Positions 35,320-47,285 of a stretch of 64,000 nucleotides of DNA are shown piece after piece; positions within the stretch are counted from its first letter, which is position 1; every line of letters begins with the position of its first letter. Made by a program: the position numbers and the translations under genes. A model generated the notes under the pieces. That model worked only from the letters and a program-made list of their open reading frames with translations, did not search any database and was not told the DNA's origin. This DNA comes from Ursus arctos (Eukaryota > Chordata > Mammalia > Carnivora > Ursidae): NCBI RefSeq assembly GCF_023065955.2, contig NW_026622797.1, positions 54,991,689-55,055,688 on the forward strand, written 5' to 3'.

Positions 35320-38300
35320 ACTTTTATCCTGTATTTTGACTAATATCCTTATTCAATCTGTTCATTGTTGGTTATTTCTATATTCCCACTGCTTACTTGC
35401 TCACCATGTGTCATTCTCCCTTCCCACTCCCTGCCTCTTTCTACATTTTTTTTCTCTTTGTGTAGATGACATCAGCCCAGTTTTCACTTGCCTTTCTTCC
35501 AGTTCTATTCTGTTCTTTCTGTATTCTTTATCTCTTCTTCTCTGTTGTGTACCTTGAGCAATAACCAAATCATATCAACATTTTCAAATTGATTAACCTT
35601 CTAGTATTCTCCGGGCAGTGGTGGTTTGGGGATAACATAAGAAAGAGACTCTTCCGATACTAAATTTAAAGAAACATGAGAAAGTTTAAATAATTTATGA
35701 GAAGGTAAGTTTATTACCAATGTCACTAATGACTTATAAACAGGGTTTAAATTAAAAAGGGATTAAAGAATTTTAGAGACAGAGGTAGGGCCCTTGGTTA
35801 ATTCACAGCACAGACATCACAGTGTATCTTACAAGTGTTCTGATCACTTCCTTTGAGTACTGAACACGACAGCTAGCACAATACTCATACTTTGGTAATA
35901 TTGCCATTTTTCCTTATATACTGTGTGCAACCATAAACTCATTAAAGTTCTACCTCTGCACAATTATAGTATTGGTTTATAGATTAGCATTATCAATCAA
36001 TGGCATCCTTTCTCTGAATTGTTCCTATATTTTATTTTTATACATTTTAGTAATACCACTACTATATTATTTTTGTGAATAATGAGTCACATGTTTATAA
36101 AATTATTAGCATATATCTTACAGTATCATATTATTCCATGCTGTTAGTATGTATTTTAAAGATATGTTTTAGGAAATAAACAAATTTAATTGCTTTCATT
36201 CCCTTACCATCCTCACTAAAATAGTTACAAATGCTAACCATATTTATGAGGTAATAGGTTAAGGAAAAAAAATTATCAGTGAATTGAAAAAACTGTGGAA
36301 TTATTGTCACTGGAATTTTTCTTTTTCTCTTTTGAAATAAAATGTCAGAATTTTCATATTGCATTCATTGATTAACTCATATTTACTTCTTCTCTTCTCA
36401 GATTAACCTGTGATGTCAAAGGGAATATTACTTGAAGTTTTAGGTTAGTGCATACAATTTAAATTATAAATTGGAAAACTTCAGTGGAATAATTTTTTCA
36501 GAAAGATCATAACTTGCCTTGTCTTCCATTTATGTAGCATACAAAATCACATATATAATAAATATATAATTTGATTTAAATATTTAATAATGGAAATCAA
36601 ATTCCGTTATTCCAAGAGACTTATAGGATTCCATAGATGTTAAAACTGTGATTCTTATAGTAAATTTTACAGATTGCTAACATGACAAAATGATTTCCTT
36701 TATCATAACATAACCAAAGAGCATTATGAAAGCCTCACGTGGACGTGTTATAGATTAAATCAAACACAATATTTTTTATATGAAACTAAAACCTTAAAAT
36801 ATAAGGTATTGACACTTATTTGCAGAGAAAACCAATACAAACATAACAAATATATTAATTTACTAATACTTATTCATTGCTTTTGTGTGTTAAGTGAATA
36901 TTTTTAAAGATATAAATTATGCATTTATTCAATACAAAAAATGTTTTGAGTCACAGTTTAGTGAAGCAAATCAGATGTCATGAGAGATATGTCATTTCAG
37001 TTTTGTTCAATCAAAGGACAAAGTAAGAGGCTAAAATATTTTTGTAAGAGATTAATATTAGGACAAATATATAATGTGTTATTCGCTTTATTTGTATAAA
37101 ATATATTTGTTCTTCTGCAGTTTTAGAGTACCATCATATATTATTTATGAGCAATAAAGAATAAGGATACCATTCACATTGTAAACATCTTTGTTATTTT
37201 GACATTTTTTATATTATAATTAGGACTCTACTAACTCAATGGAATTATCATTTGTATCTCATTTGCTGAAATTTTCCATCATAAGACAGTATTCTGATAA
37301 AATCTCTGTTATAGAAATTTTCAAAAAATATTAGTTTCTTCTAATAAATGACATTTTATTCTACTTCTCCTTAGAAGGGTATTATGAGCTTAATTAAAAA
37401 AAAACTTAATTGTTCAGATTCAAGAAAACATGAAATTAACAAGTATAAATTACTGTCCTACTTGAAACAAACCAAAATAGGTAAAGTGTGTAAATAGTTT
37501 TCAAGACACTGGACATCATGAAATGAATGATGGTTAACCCTGAAAAGTGGAAAACAAATAGTGCAAGCCCTAAATTTGCCCAAAATTACTGCTCTGAAAA
37601 AGTTTGCAGTCCATGCCACAGGGGTGGGAAATCAGGCAGAACCAGAGGATGCCCTGCAGACTAGGTTAGAGTCTAGGTAAAGCAGGGTTGTTAGAGTTCA
37701 CAGAACAGAGCAGCAGGAAGGAGAAAGCTGAACAGAAAGAGAACTCTGGCAGTCTGCAGAGGGTCCCCCTCGGGTAGTCCACTAAGTGTGGATCAGCCAA
37801 TGTGGGTAAGGAAAGTAGTGTAGAACGTGGACAGAATCACTGCAAGGTTTGAAAGTAACAATGCATGGTGGCCACAAAGGATCAGAAATTTTATTCATAA
37901 AATATGAAAGTGTAAGATGGATTATTAATATCAGTAAGTACTAGGGCTCATACAAATATCAGTTTTAACATAAAATAGTAGCAGTTATAAAATAGTAGAA
38001 ATGAAATTTTAAGTGATATCGTATGTAAGAATGGCAAGAAATCCTCAAAAACCTGGGTTTGAATCAAGCATTGATTTTTTCAAGATTCTTTGTTTCCAAT
38101 AATTTATTTTAAATATCTGGGTTTTGTCAAGATGGCCCTAGCCCATATGATTCTTGTATATGTAACTACTAGAATAGCCTTTTTCGGTAGCATGAAAAGA
38201 CAGAGATGATACTATGATAAATTCTCATTTTCCATATTCAGTCCGTACCTACGTGTGGACAGAGAAATACCTACATTTGAAAGCTTCATGGGATCTCACC

Positions 38301-38390
38301 ACAAGGACTTTTTAAATGGCATCTAGGAAGGTGATAAACAAAACTGCCTTTTTATTGTATGTCAAATGAAAGATATGAAAGACATTTATA
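35320..38390. other. Long AT-rich stretch with little recognisable repeat
   Basis: About 3 kb with no gene and no securely named repeat. 37560-37800 (GTCTGCAGAGGGTCCCCCTC and the following CGGGTAGTCCACTAAG) has the look of an ancient L1 5' region, but I cannot anchor it. Confidence 0.4.
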
Positions 38391-38394
38391 CAGA

Positions 38395-38700
38395 GAACAA
38401 GGAAATGTTTTAGATGAAAGTTATGAATTGTCTAAATAAATGCATTTGTATGCATTCATATCAAAAGATTCAATACTATAAAAAATGTCAATTTCCTCCA
38501 AACATATGTATAGACTAAATGCTATCACAATAAAAATAGTAACAGGTTTTTGATGGAAATAGGAAAGTTGACTGAATTACACATGAAAATTCAGTTGTCA
38601 AATCTAGCTAATAATTTGAAGAAAAAGTACAGAGTGCGAGAACCCAAGATAACTGAACTTAGTATAGAACGCAAGTATTAAGACATAAAGGAGTATGCGT
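38395..38700 (+). mobile_element. Old L1M ORF2 fragment, sense
   Basis: AATGTCAATTTCCTCCAAAC, ATGTATAGACTAAATGCTAT, CACAATAAAAATAGTAACAG and AAGTTGACTGAATTACACAT match the decayed order of L1 ORF2 (consensus AATTCTCCCCAAA...GATTCAATGCAATCCCAATCAAAATCCCA...). No frame remains. Confidence 0.55.
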
Positions 38701-38704
38701 TGAA

Positions 38705-40635
38705 AGTGTAATCTAACTTAAGTTTAAAGCTTCAATTATTTTGAAAATTTATATATGTTAAATATTCCTACTGCTTTATAGTGCTAGATACATGAAATGT
38801 TACAGCACTACTTTCCTAATTGTCTTTAATATTAGAAAAAATCCTGTAATTTTCTTTCTGTGTTATTAATCATCAATTTTACCTAGAGCACCGAGTTTCT
38901 GTAAGTGAGCTGTTTTTTTCTTCCATGTGCTAAACCTCAATGTAACAGCACTTGGAAAGTAAATAAAACAGAAAAAAATGGGCATTTAAAGAATCATACT
39001 TTATGTCTTTTCTCATACTTAAATAAAATAGCAAAATATTGGCTCAACTTAATCTAAGTGCTGTTACTTTAAAAAGCTTAATAATTACTATGACTTGATT
39101 TGATGAACTCTACTTCCCTTCCCCTAGTATATTAAGAAATGGTATTGTTCACTTACAGCTTATTATACTATGGCTCATGTTATTTCTTCCTATTCTGGAA
39201 TGTCAGCCCACATACATTATTCACATGAAGCAGAGTGAACTTTAAATAGGGGATTATACTGGAGGGAAATGAGAAAGCCATCATTCTCAATTTTACCCCA
39301 TACTGTTATTAAAGGTTACATAGGCAGCAATCTTTCTTTTTCTCACTTTTATTTAAAGCTTTATCTTCTTTCTTTTTTCTTTCTGATTATCTTATTCCTT
39401 TTCATCTCCCATAACATCCACATCATTCTACCTTTTTTCTGTATTGTGTGAAGGAACTAGTTGAATTATTTTAAATGATTTACTGTCTTCATGTTGTGAG
39501 CTAGACACTGAAATAACTTATGATGAATAAGATATTGTATACTATATGACTTCCTTCTATTCTTTGTCTAGAATGTGGTCAATCTGAATTTAAGTCATTA
39601 AGTATGAAAATATTTGCCTGAAGAGTTTGAACAGCAAGTTTCAGGGTAGTATAAATTAAATTAAAAAACAATGACAATTGCAATGGAAATGCTAACAGAC
39701 CTTTTACTAAACAATAAACTATGCAATTACAGACAGTGTTCCTTGACAATCATGTGCTTACTTATCAGCAAAATGTTTCCATAACAGCATTTCCCTGTTA
39801 GATGACTGATAGATACTTAAACACTGCAGGGAACAGATAAAGTTTTGCTTATTATTTATACTTGATTTATGATTTCTGAGGAAGTTTTAAACTGGAAACT
39901 TAGAAGACGACATATTCAATTTTATTGATATTTAAAATTGGGGTCATAAAATAAAAAGTAGTATAATCTAGAATCTTTGTAAATTCAGTGTAAAAATTGG
40001 TATTACTAATAACACTTAACATTTATTTGTACTTAATATGTTTTTGGTATGTCTTTAATATGTTTTTAATATATTTCATGGCTGGCATATAAGAAAAATC
40101 ACACGAAAAACAAAGATGTTTTAATAGTGAACCACTGATATATACCAGAAAGGCAGTGAGTTTTACTGGAAAGAACAAATGCTTTGGAGTATGACATCTA
40201 TTTTTTCCACACATTTGTTGTAGGAGGAAGGGCGTGTTCCTTAACAATCCTGAAATTCAGTTTAATTATTGGCATGAAAAGGAAGTAAAAGCAAACCTAT
40301 GAATTTGTTTCCTAAAAGAATGAACTAATAGAGTGGAATACAAATGCATTTATTTTCTTATCCCTTAGTTTATGTGAAAATGCATTTCTTCACAACTGCT
40401 CTCCCTCCCTCCCGGTCCCATCACCGTTTTTTCAATTTTTCATTTTGAATTAATTAAAAATAACTCTTAGCCTTCTGATTTGTTAAGTTCTTTTACTTTA
40501 AGAGTTTTGAGTACTGCCTCTAGGAAAAATATGTTTATTAGACATGAATCAACTTTTGAAATCTGTGGCAAATATCTGACTAGTGAGTGGCATCTTTCCT
40601 TGGACATCCCCTCATTACTTCAATTTTCTAGGTAT
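38705..40635. other. Unique AT-rich non-coding DNA
   Basis: No gene or repeat family recognised. Confidence 0.4.
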
Positions 40636-40639
40636 CTGG

Positions 40640-41285
40640 TCAAATGAGAAGAAAATTTATATCCACACAAAAACCTGCACACATATTTTTATACCAAGCA
40701 GCTTTTTTCATAATTACCAAAAGATGGAAGCAACATCATATGGCTATACTGATATCAACAGATTAAATAAATGAAATAGACACATCTTCTGTGCAGAAGA
40801 ATCCCAAATAATTTGGAAAATATTCCATCTTCTATGAGGTGTAACTTAATTCCCCACTCCTTAAGAGCGAGCTATACAAAGTGTTTTCCTTCCAGACTTG
40901 ATGGGGGGCTATCAAGTAATTTCATGGTGGAGAAACCTCACAAACATTACTTCTACCAGATGATCAAGGTTAACAACAGTGATACGTCATGTTGATAGTT
41001 TTTACCCTTGATAGGAAGTAATGAAGGGCACTTTACCTTAGTGGCCTTCATACCCCAAACACACAACCCCAGTCTAACTATGAGGAAAACAGATACAAAT
41101 CCTAGTAGAAGAATATTCTACAAAATTCTGCAAAAAGGACCAGTATTCCACAAAACTACCAAGGTCATCAAGAACAAGGAAAGTCTGAGAAACTGTCATA
41201 GCCAAGAGGAGCCTCAGGAGATATGATGACTAAATATAGTGTCGTGTCCTGGATGTGATACCGGAACAGAAAAACGGCATTAGGT
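40640..41285 (+). mobile_element. Old L1M ORF2 end and 3' UTR, sense (left part)
   Basis: TTTTCATAATTACCAAAAGA and TGGAAGCAACATCATATGGC mark the ORF2 end. AAATTCCATCTTCTATGAGG-type text, GGTGGAGAAACCTCACAAAC, CCAGATGATCAAGGTTAACA, GATACGTCATGTTGATAGTT and GATACCGGAACAGAAAAACG follow the long L1M 3' UTR. The element continues beyond the purine tract. Confidence 0.75.
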
Positions 41286-41320
41286 AGGAGAAAGAAAGAA
41301 AGAAGAAAGAAAGAAAAAGA

Positions 41321-41373
<53 letters not shown>

Positions 41374-41469
41374 AGAAAGAAGGAAGGAAGGAAGGAAGGA
41401 AGGAAGGAAGGAAGGAAGGAAGAAAGAGAAAGAAAGAAAGAAAAAAGAAAGAAAAAGAAAAAAAGGAAA
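41286..41469. repeat. 184-nt uninterrupted polypurine tract (AAAG/AAGG)n
   Basis: No C or T occurs on the plus strand from 41286 to 41469. AAAG units dominate on the left, AAGG units at about 41380-41420, and mixed A-rich units follow. It sits exactly where the L1M 3' UTR consensus has an A/G-rich patch. The 122-codon minus-strand frame across it is Phe/Leu/Ser/Pro low complexity. Confidence 0.97.
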
Positions 41470-41545
41470 TCTGAAAAAAAGGTGGACTTTTAGTTAATAG
41501 TAATATGAAAAATACAGTTTCTGAAATTGGTAGCATCGAAAGAAA
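41470..41545 (+). mobile_element. Old L1M 3' UTR, sense (right part)
   Basis: After the purine tract the L1M 3' UTR reading resumes: GGTGGACTTTTAGTTAATAG, TAATATGAAAAATACAGTTT. Its 3' end is lost. Confidence 0.6.
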
Positions 41546-41702
41546 ATATTAATAAAAGAGCAAATATCATTCAGTTGAAAACATGTTGAAAAGGTAATTT
41601 TCATAGACAATGCATTCACATTCCATTATATACATAATGACAATTTTAGAAAACAGAACAAGTGGACATTGAGAAATACATCAACAAAAAAATAATAGAT
41701 AA

Positions 41703-41896
41703 GGGGCGCCTGGGTGGCTCAGTCGGTTAAGCGGCTGCCTTCAGCTCAGGTCATGATCCCAGCGTCCTGGGATTGAGCCCACGTCAGGCACCCTGCTCAG
41801 TGTAGAGCCTGTGTCTCCCTCTCCCTCTGCCTGCTGCTCTGCCTACTTCTGCTCTCTCTCTGTCAAATAAATAAATAAAATCTTAAAAAAAAAAAG
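41703..41896 (+). mobile_element. CAN-SINE
   Basis: GGGGCGCCTGGGTGGCTCAG head, GGTCATGATCCCAGCGTCCT, GGGATTGAGCCCACGTCAGG, CTCTCTCTCTGTCAAATAAA, AATCTT and poly-A. Perfect flanks AAATAATAGAT (41690-41700 and 41897-41907). Confidence 0.97.
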
Positions 41897-41919
41897 AAAT
41901 AATAGATGAGAATTACATC

Positions 41920-42200
41920 AGAAGATCCCAAGTCTTCATGTGTAACTGGGCCCCTAAGTGTCCAAAACTGAGCGTAGAGAAAGATCTACACATAGACACA
42001 ATGTAATGACGTTTCAGGAAACCACAGGATAAAGCAAAAGTCGCACTAGTTTACTAAAAGGTAAAATAAAGATCATCGCCAGAGAAATCAGAGTCATACT
42101 GGCATCTAACTTCTTATCCCCAACACTAAACTGCCACAAAATGCTGGTGAAATATAAAAACAGTAGGAGGCAAAAACAAGTGGACTTTAGAATAACTAAT
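41920..42200 (+). mobile_element. Possible old L1 ORF1-region fragment, sense
   Basis: TGTCCAAAACTGAGCGTAGA, ATCTACACATAGACACAATG, GAAACCACAGGATAAAGCAA, GCCAGAGAAATCAGAGTCAT and TGGCATCTAACTTCTTATCC follow the order of the L1 ORF1 / ORF2 start region, highly decayed. Confidence 0.45.
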
Positions 42201-42204
42201 TTAA

Positions 42205-42838
42205 TATATAAACCGTGTTTATGTAAGTGATAAAATATGTTTGAGAAAAAATTTAAATCACAAAAATTATTAAATTTGTAGTTTAAGGTTTTTGATTAGC
42301 ACAAATAGCACTACAAATCTCTAAGAGAGTTGCGTGTGGCTACAACTTCTCAGGAAGTTTTTTCTGCTTATTTGGCTCAGAGTTGAGGTAAATTCAGTTG
42401 CATTCTTTAGGGAGTTGCGAGAGATGGGGATAGTGCAGTTCTTGTTTACTATTACTCTGTAGGTAATACCTTTTTAAGTCCCCAGGTTTGTAGGGAGAGC
42501 TGCTACTTGACTCCATACCTTGGATACTGGACCTTCACTGCGGACTATTTTTCCTGATGCAAAACTAAAACTCAAATGTACATGTATCAACGAAGGTTTT
42601 CAGGACAAAAGTAGCTTCAGTAATTATTTGCCTTACTCCTACAGGCTCCCGAGTTTTCTTAGTATGACTTGGCAGGGCCTCTTATTTTTCTAGTTATTTG
42701 ATACACTTGAGGATTTAAAAATAAAAGTATTTTACTCAGCATTTTTACTTTTTTTTTTTTTTTTTGGTGGAAGGATAGGTTCAAATAACCTAGCCATTCG
42801 TGTTCCCAGAAATTAAAGCAACCTACAAATGTAAAAAC
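42205..42838. other. Unclassified non-coding DNA
   Basis: No family recognised. A poly-T run lies at 42750-42766. Confidence 0.4.
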
Positions 42839-42848
42839 ATTATTTCCA

Positions 42849-43092
42849 TCATTGCAAATGGCAAGATTTCATTCTTATTATGGCTGAGTAATATTCCATT
42901 CCACATCTTCTTCATTCATTCATCAGTTGATGGACATTTGGGCCGTTTTGGCTATTGTAGATAATGCTGCTATAGACATCAGGGTGCATGTATCCCTTCA
43001 AGTTAGTATTTTTGTATCTGGGTAAATACCTAATAGCGCAATTGGTTGATCCTAGGGTAGTTCTAGTTTTAACGTTTTGAGGAACCTCCATA
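42849..43092 (-). mobile_element. Carnivore L1, inverted 5' segment
   Basis: The plus strand reads antisense L1: GCAAATGGCAAGATTTCATT, GGCTGAGTAATATTCCATTC, CAGTTGATGGACATTTGGGC, GGGTGCATGTATCCCTTCAA and TTTGAGGAACCTCCATACTG. It is joined at about 43092 to L1 sequence in the other orientation, and the shared flank TTATTTCCA (42840-42848) precedes it. Confidence 0.9.
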
Positions 43093-43327
43093 CTGTTAGA
43101 GAGAGGTAAACCAGGAAACAGCCTCTTAACTATAGAGAACACAGTGATGGTTACCGGAGGGGAGGTGGGTGGGAGGTTGAGTGAAGTAGGCGATGGGGAT
43201 TAAGGAGTGCACTTGTGATGAGCACTGGGTGATGTATGGAAGTGTTGAATCACTATATCATACACCTGAAACTAATGTTACACTCTAAGTTTACTAACTG
43301 GAATTTAAATAAGAACTTGAAAAAAGT
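43093..43327 (+). mobile_element. Carnivore L1, 3' UTR segment
   Basis: GAGAGAGGTAAACCAGGAAA, CAGCCTCTTAACTATAGAGA, GGTTACCGGAGGGGAGGTGG, GATGAGCACTGGGTGATGTA and TTGAATCACTATATCATACA, then a GAATTTAAATAAGAACTTGA end. The second copy of TTATTTCCA (43328-43336) follows, so this and the inverted segment are one insertion. Confidence 0.92.
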
Positions 43328-43518
43328 TATTTCCAACTATTAAATTTGCAAAACTATTGGGGAGTTAGAGATGAATGTGTCTGGCACTTTGATGCAAAAC
43401 CTATATCACCCTACCCCACCCATCTCCATTACTATATTTGTATTCTCCAATCTTATGGGAATTGAATACCTAAGTAGAACCATAGTCTCATGGTTCAAAT
43501 AGTGTTTTTAGAATTATA

Positions 43519-43645
43519 TGTAATTTTTTTATTAAGTAGGCTCCACACCCATTGTGGGGCCTGAACTCACGATTCTGAGTGAGATCATGACCTGAGCTAA
43601 GATCAAGAGTCAGACACTTAACCGATTGGGCCACCCAGGCATTCC
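43519..43645 (-). mobile_element. Short CAN-SINE variant (minus strand)
   Basis: TTTTATTAAGTAGGCTCCAC, CCATTGTGGGGCCTGAACTC, GAGATCATGACCTGAGCTAA and GGCCACCCAGGC. It lacks the long pyrimidine tract of the other copies. Flanks TAGAATTATA (43509-43518 and 43646-43655), each followed by a T-rich run, are the target duplication. Confidence 0.85.
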
Positions 43646-43659
43646 TAGAATTATAATTT

Positions 43660-46560
43660 TTTTCTGTGCAATGCTTAAAAGCTCAAAGACTCTTGATGTT
43701 CAGATCTTTTTTTTTTTCATATTTGAATACTTCCTCAGTACAGCAAGACGTGCCTTCAATTGATTTCAACACAAAGCTCCAAAAGTTTATTTACTCTCCA
43801 CCTACAAAAATAAGCACTGAGAGAGGTATTATCCTGATTTTGAGAAAATACCAACGAAGACACATCTAATTACAAATTTAAAGACAGTGGTATAAATAAG
43901 TTTAGAGGCAGTAGAGGAAGAAGTCAAGAGAGGTCTTACCAAAGAGTCCATTTATTTCAGTAATGTCCAAGGTAGGTTTTTCTCTTTAGGATGAAGAGGA
44001 TGTAGGCATTCTAAAGAGGGGGATAAACTTAGAATAAAAATTGAGGAAAATGGGAGAGTTAGTAAGACGAGGTACAAAAAACATATAGGCTATATTTAGG
44101 GTCAAGTTAAAATGTAGACAGGAGAATTATAGTGAACCCAATAATAGATTTCTGTGATTTTGGGGGGGGCAGCTTAAGATAGGGACTGGAATTTATAGAG
44201 GTTAGATTATTTGTGGCTGTGGTGGTATTGCAGAGCATGTGTACTTAAAAGACAAAGACACTTCATGTATGGGAAAGAGAGTAAGTCAATGATTTCTCAT
44301 GTAATTATGGCTCAATAGTGAAGAAAATTAGGTCAGAATAGAACTTATAATATGAACAGATTGTGGTGATTTGGAGATTGGGGTTTGATGAAGTTTTACA
44401 TGAAATTTATCGAGTAAGAAAATGAAAGAGCACATAATAAATATACACTCATTAAATATCCGTTGATTAACTCATGAGGCAAAGATGCATATTATTAAGT
44501 TGAATTATTGATTCCTAATTATCAAAATTTTAGCTAACTTTTATTTTTTTTCTGTTTCCCTAAATTTGGATTGCCTGTAGTTTATTATCACAGTTAAGTT
44601 TTAAAGTGATGTATTTTCACCATGTGTTCCACTTGATTATTAACATTTTGGAATTTGCTGATAAAACATGACAAAAAAATAATCTCACTGGTCACATTAC
44701 TAACTTTTTTTCATGTTATGAAACAATATTTGACCTGAGAAAGTATTCAGTTGCTGAGAGCATGATTTTACTCAGTGATTTTGCTTGTATTTGCTTCAAT
44801 AATGGTTGCAAGCGATCACTTGGTATTCTTAAGTGTGAAACTCCTTGTGGCATGATTTATTTCTAAAATTTTGAACATCCTCTGGACTAATTTTGTCATT
44901 ATATCACATTAGTACTAATTGAAGAGCCTCAGATTTAGAGTCTTGTTGTTTCTAGATGAAACATAATTTAAATTCTGAGAGTGCAGACTGTCATTGCTTC
45001 TGAAGTAAAATTGCTAGAAAATTATGCTGATATATCTTAAAGTAATTGGGACTTTATAGCTAAAACTTTCTCTGAAATTTTTAAGAAGTAATCATGATTA
45101 CAAAACAACTATTAAGAGCTTGGTTGCATTAAATATTGCACTAGGACACATAGAGAAATAACAATATAAATTTTGGCCTTTGTTCTCCAAGAGCCTTCAA
45201 AATTAAGCCTTGCTTTAGACCTATGTGCAAGACATATAGAGAAGAGAAAAATATTATTAAAGCAAAAATGTAATTGAGCAAGCTATTTAAAAACACGCAT
45301 ACACATATATAATTCACTAGAGCTTCCTTTTATAATGGCGGTTGTATTTACTTGTTTCCTTGTCTATAATTCTCATGCCCCTGTGAATATTTGAAACACC
45401 CTTCTCAAAAATGTTTACTTCCTCCTAAAGAAACTAGTAGAGAGCTGAATCAATGCTGTGTTTACAAACTAGATTGCTTTAGGGGGTCATCTAGAGATTT
45501 GGCTATTTTTACATTTCATTTACCACCTTATAGTACACTTTGTTTCAGAAGTAATTAGATAGGACCTTGAGCCAGTAATAACAACAGACATCATGAGTAA
45601 GGTGACAAGTGAAGATGGGGAGATACCTTTGAAGTCAGCTCGATATGAAGATGACAATGATAATAAATCTAAAAATGAAGAAGATGGTTTTTTAAATCTT
45701 GTTGCTCTAGCTGGAATTATTTTTGAAAGTTCAGTTTACTGCTGTATTAAGGACACATTTAACTGACTGGAGACTTTCAACTACAATTGACTGTGATATA
45801 GAGTATGCGTTTTTCCAGAAATATTATCTACAGCAGGAGCAAATTTTTATGATTATTTTGACCATGACCTACAAAAATTAGGTGGTTTATGTGAGGTGTA
45901 TGATAAGGAAAGCTAAAAATAACATTTTATTTAAATTTAGTGTACCATAAAATTACTTTCCAAATCACACACAAATAACCTTATTAATCTAGATTAAAAG
46001 ACATTTACATAAGAGTCCCTTCCAAGAAAATAAAATCGCATGAAAACACTGCATCTAAAGTATATAATATTAATATAAAATAATAATTAATTTGAAAGAA
46101 TCATAATTGTTACATTATAATGACACTATTGTTAAAACTAAACATAAAACCAGCATAATTTGATTGAATTTATTTTAAATTTGTATCCCACAAGAGCACC
46201 ATAGGCCCATGATATTTTAAGTTCTATCAGTTTTCATAAATTTCACCATTAATACTTTTCCTCGATTAAAAAATTATCTGCTATAATCATTAATTTTTTT
46301 GAGACCTGAAAAGTTTTATTACAAATTATCAAATATTTTTAGGATTTTGTATTATAACAACTAATCTTTCTTCCCATTATTCTCCCTATTAACCTGATAG
46401 AAAATAAGATTTCTGAGAAATTCTTTAACTAAGCCTGCAAAGAAATAAACCTTAAAGACCATTATAATCTTATTGTTGGTCTGTACATTTTTAAAGTGCT
46501 CTGGGTGAAGTCATATTTTAAATACTCTTTGACATATTTGTCCATGTATTGACTAAACAT
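43660..46560. other. Mostly unique AT-rich non-coding DNA
   Basis: No gene or secure repeat family. 43880-44400 is G-rich on the plus strand and may be an ancient L2 or DNA element. 45110-45215 has weak L2-like text. The small frame at 45593 is listed separately. Confidence 0.35.
45593..45766 (+). other. 57-codon open frame, acidic start then hydrophobic stretch
   Basis: I do not recognise this frame. It begins ATG AGT AAG, has an acidic, Asp/Glu/Asn/Lys-rich part at residues 18-31, then a hydrophobic stretch at about residues 33-45, and stops at 45764-45766. The same frame continues with two more stops to a TAA at 45914. It could be a decayed processed pseudogene, an exon fragment or chance; the last is quite likely in AT-rich DNA. 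Confidence 0.2.
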
Positions 46561-46564
46561 ATTT

Positions 46565-46690
46565 TCCATAATGTCTCTTGGATGCAGATGTGTTTTTTCC
46601 ATTTTTGCTACCACCACTAAAATCTGATAGCCACTTCTTACCTGGATTCTAACAGTACTCCTTTTGAATATCCCTAATTCCAGTTGCTAC
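46565..46690 (+). mobile_element. Possible L2 relic
   Basis: CTACCACCACTAAAATCTGA, CACTTCTTACCTGGATTCTA and CCAGTTGCTACTCCCTGCCA resemble the sense L2 region around the CCTCCTAACTGGTCTCCCTGC consensus. Confidence 0.4.
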
Positions 46691-46699
46691 TCCCTGCCA

Positions 46700-47285
46700 G
46701 ACATGAATACTGTTAACCAATTAGGAATATGATTACATTTTCTCTCTTGTCGCTTCTCCCTATATTCTTTAGAATTACTTCTATTTCCATACAACTAAAT
46801 CACCCCTGGGAAGCTTACACTGTTACTCTAATTTATGAAATTTGTAATTCTATATTACTACTTTTACATAATGTGTCTTATAGGAACGTGTTACTAAAAA
46901 TTTGATTCTTGGTTCAATTACATCTTCACATAAAATTATCTAAATTTTATACCCGTAACAGCCTTATTTTGCCTCTTAAAGTTATTATTTCCTCTCTTTT
47001 TTAATTAGAAGTATGGTATAACAAGATGTTAAAAACTATTTTAACCAACTTCTTTTTACCTTCCCTTTCTCTTGTTAGAACAATTTTGTACTAAATATTT
47101 TTAGTATGTCAGACAGTTACAGAGGAGCACAAGTACATTGACAAATTATTACAATAAAAATATGAAGAGCTTATAAACTGACAATAATTACTTTTCATAT
47201 ATTTCCATGCTGTTATTTTCATGGGCTTCCTGTATAGTTACTATCTCCTGTAAATATAACGTATTTTGTTGGCAATGACACAATT
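46700..47285. other. Unique AT-rich non-coding DNA
   Basis: No gene or repeat family recognised. Confidence 0.4.

Noticed and set aside
41168..41536. 122-codon minus-strand open frame
   Set aside because: It is a translation of the polypurine/polypyrimidine tract (Phe, Leu, Ser, Pro runs).
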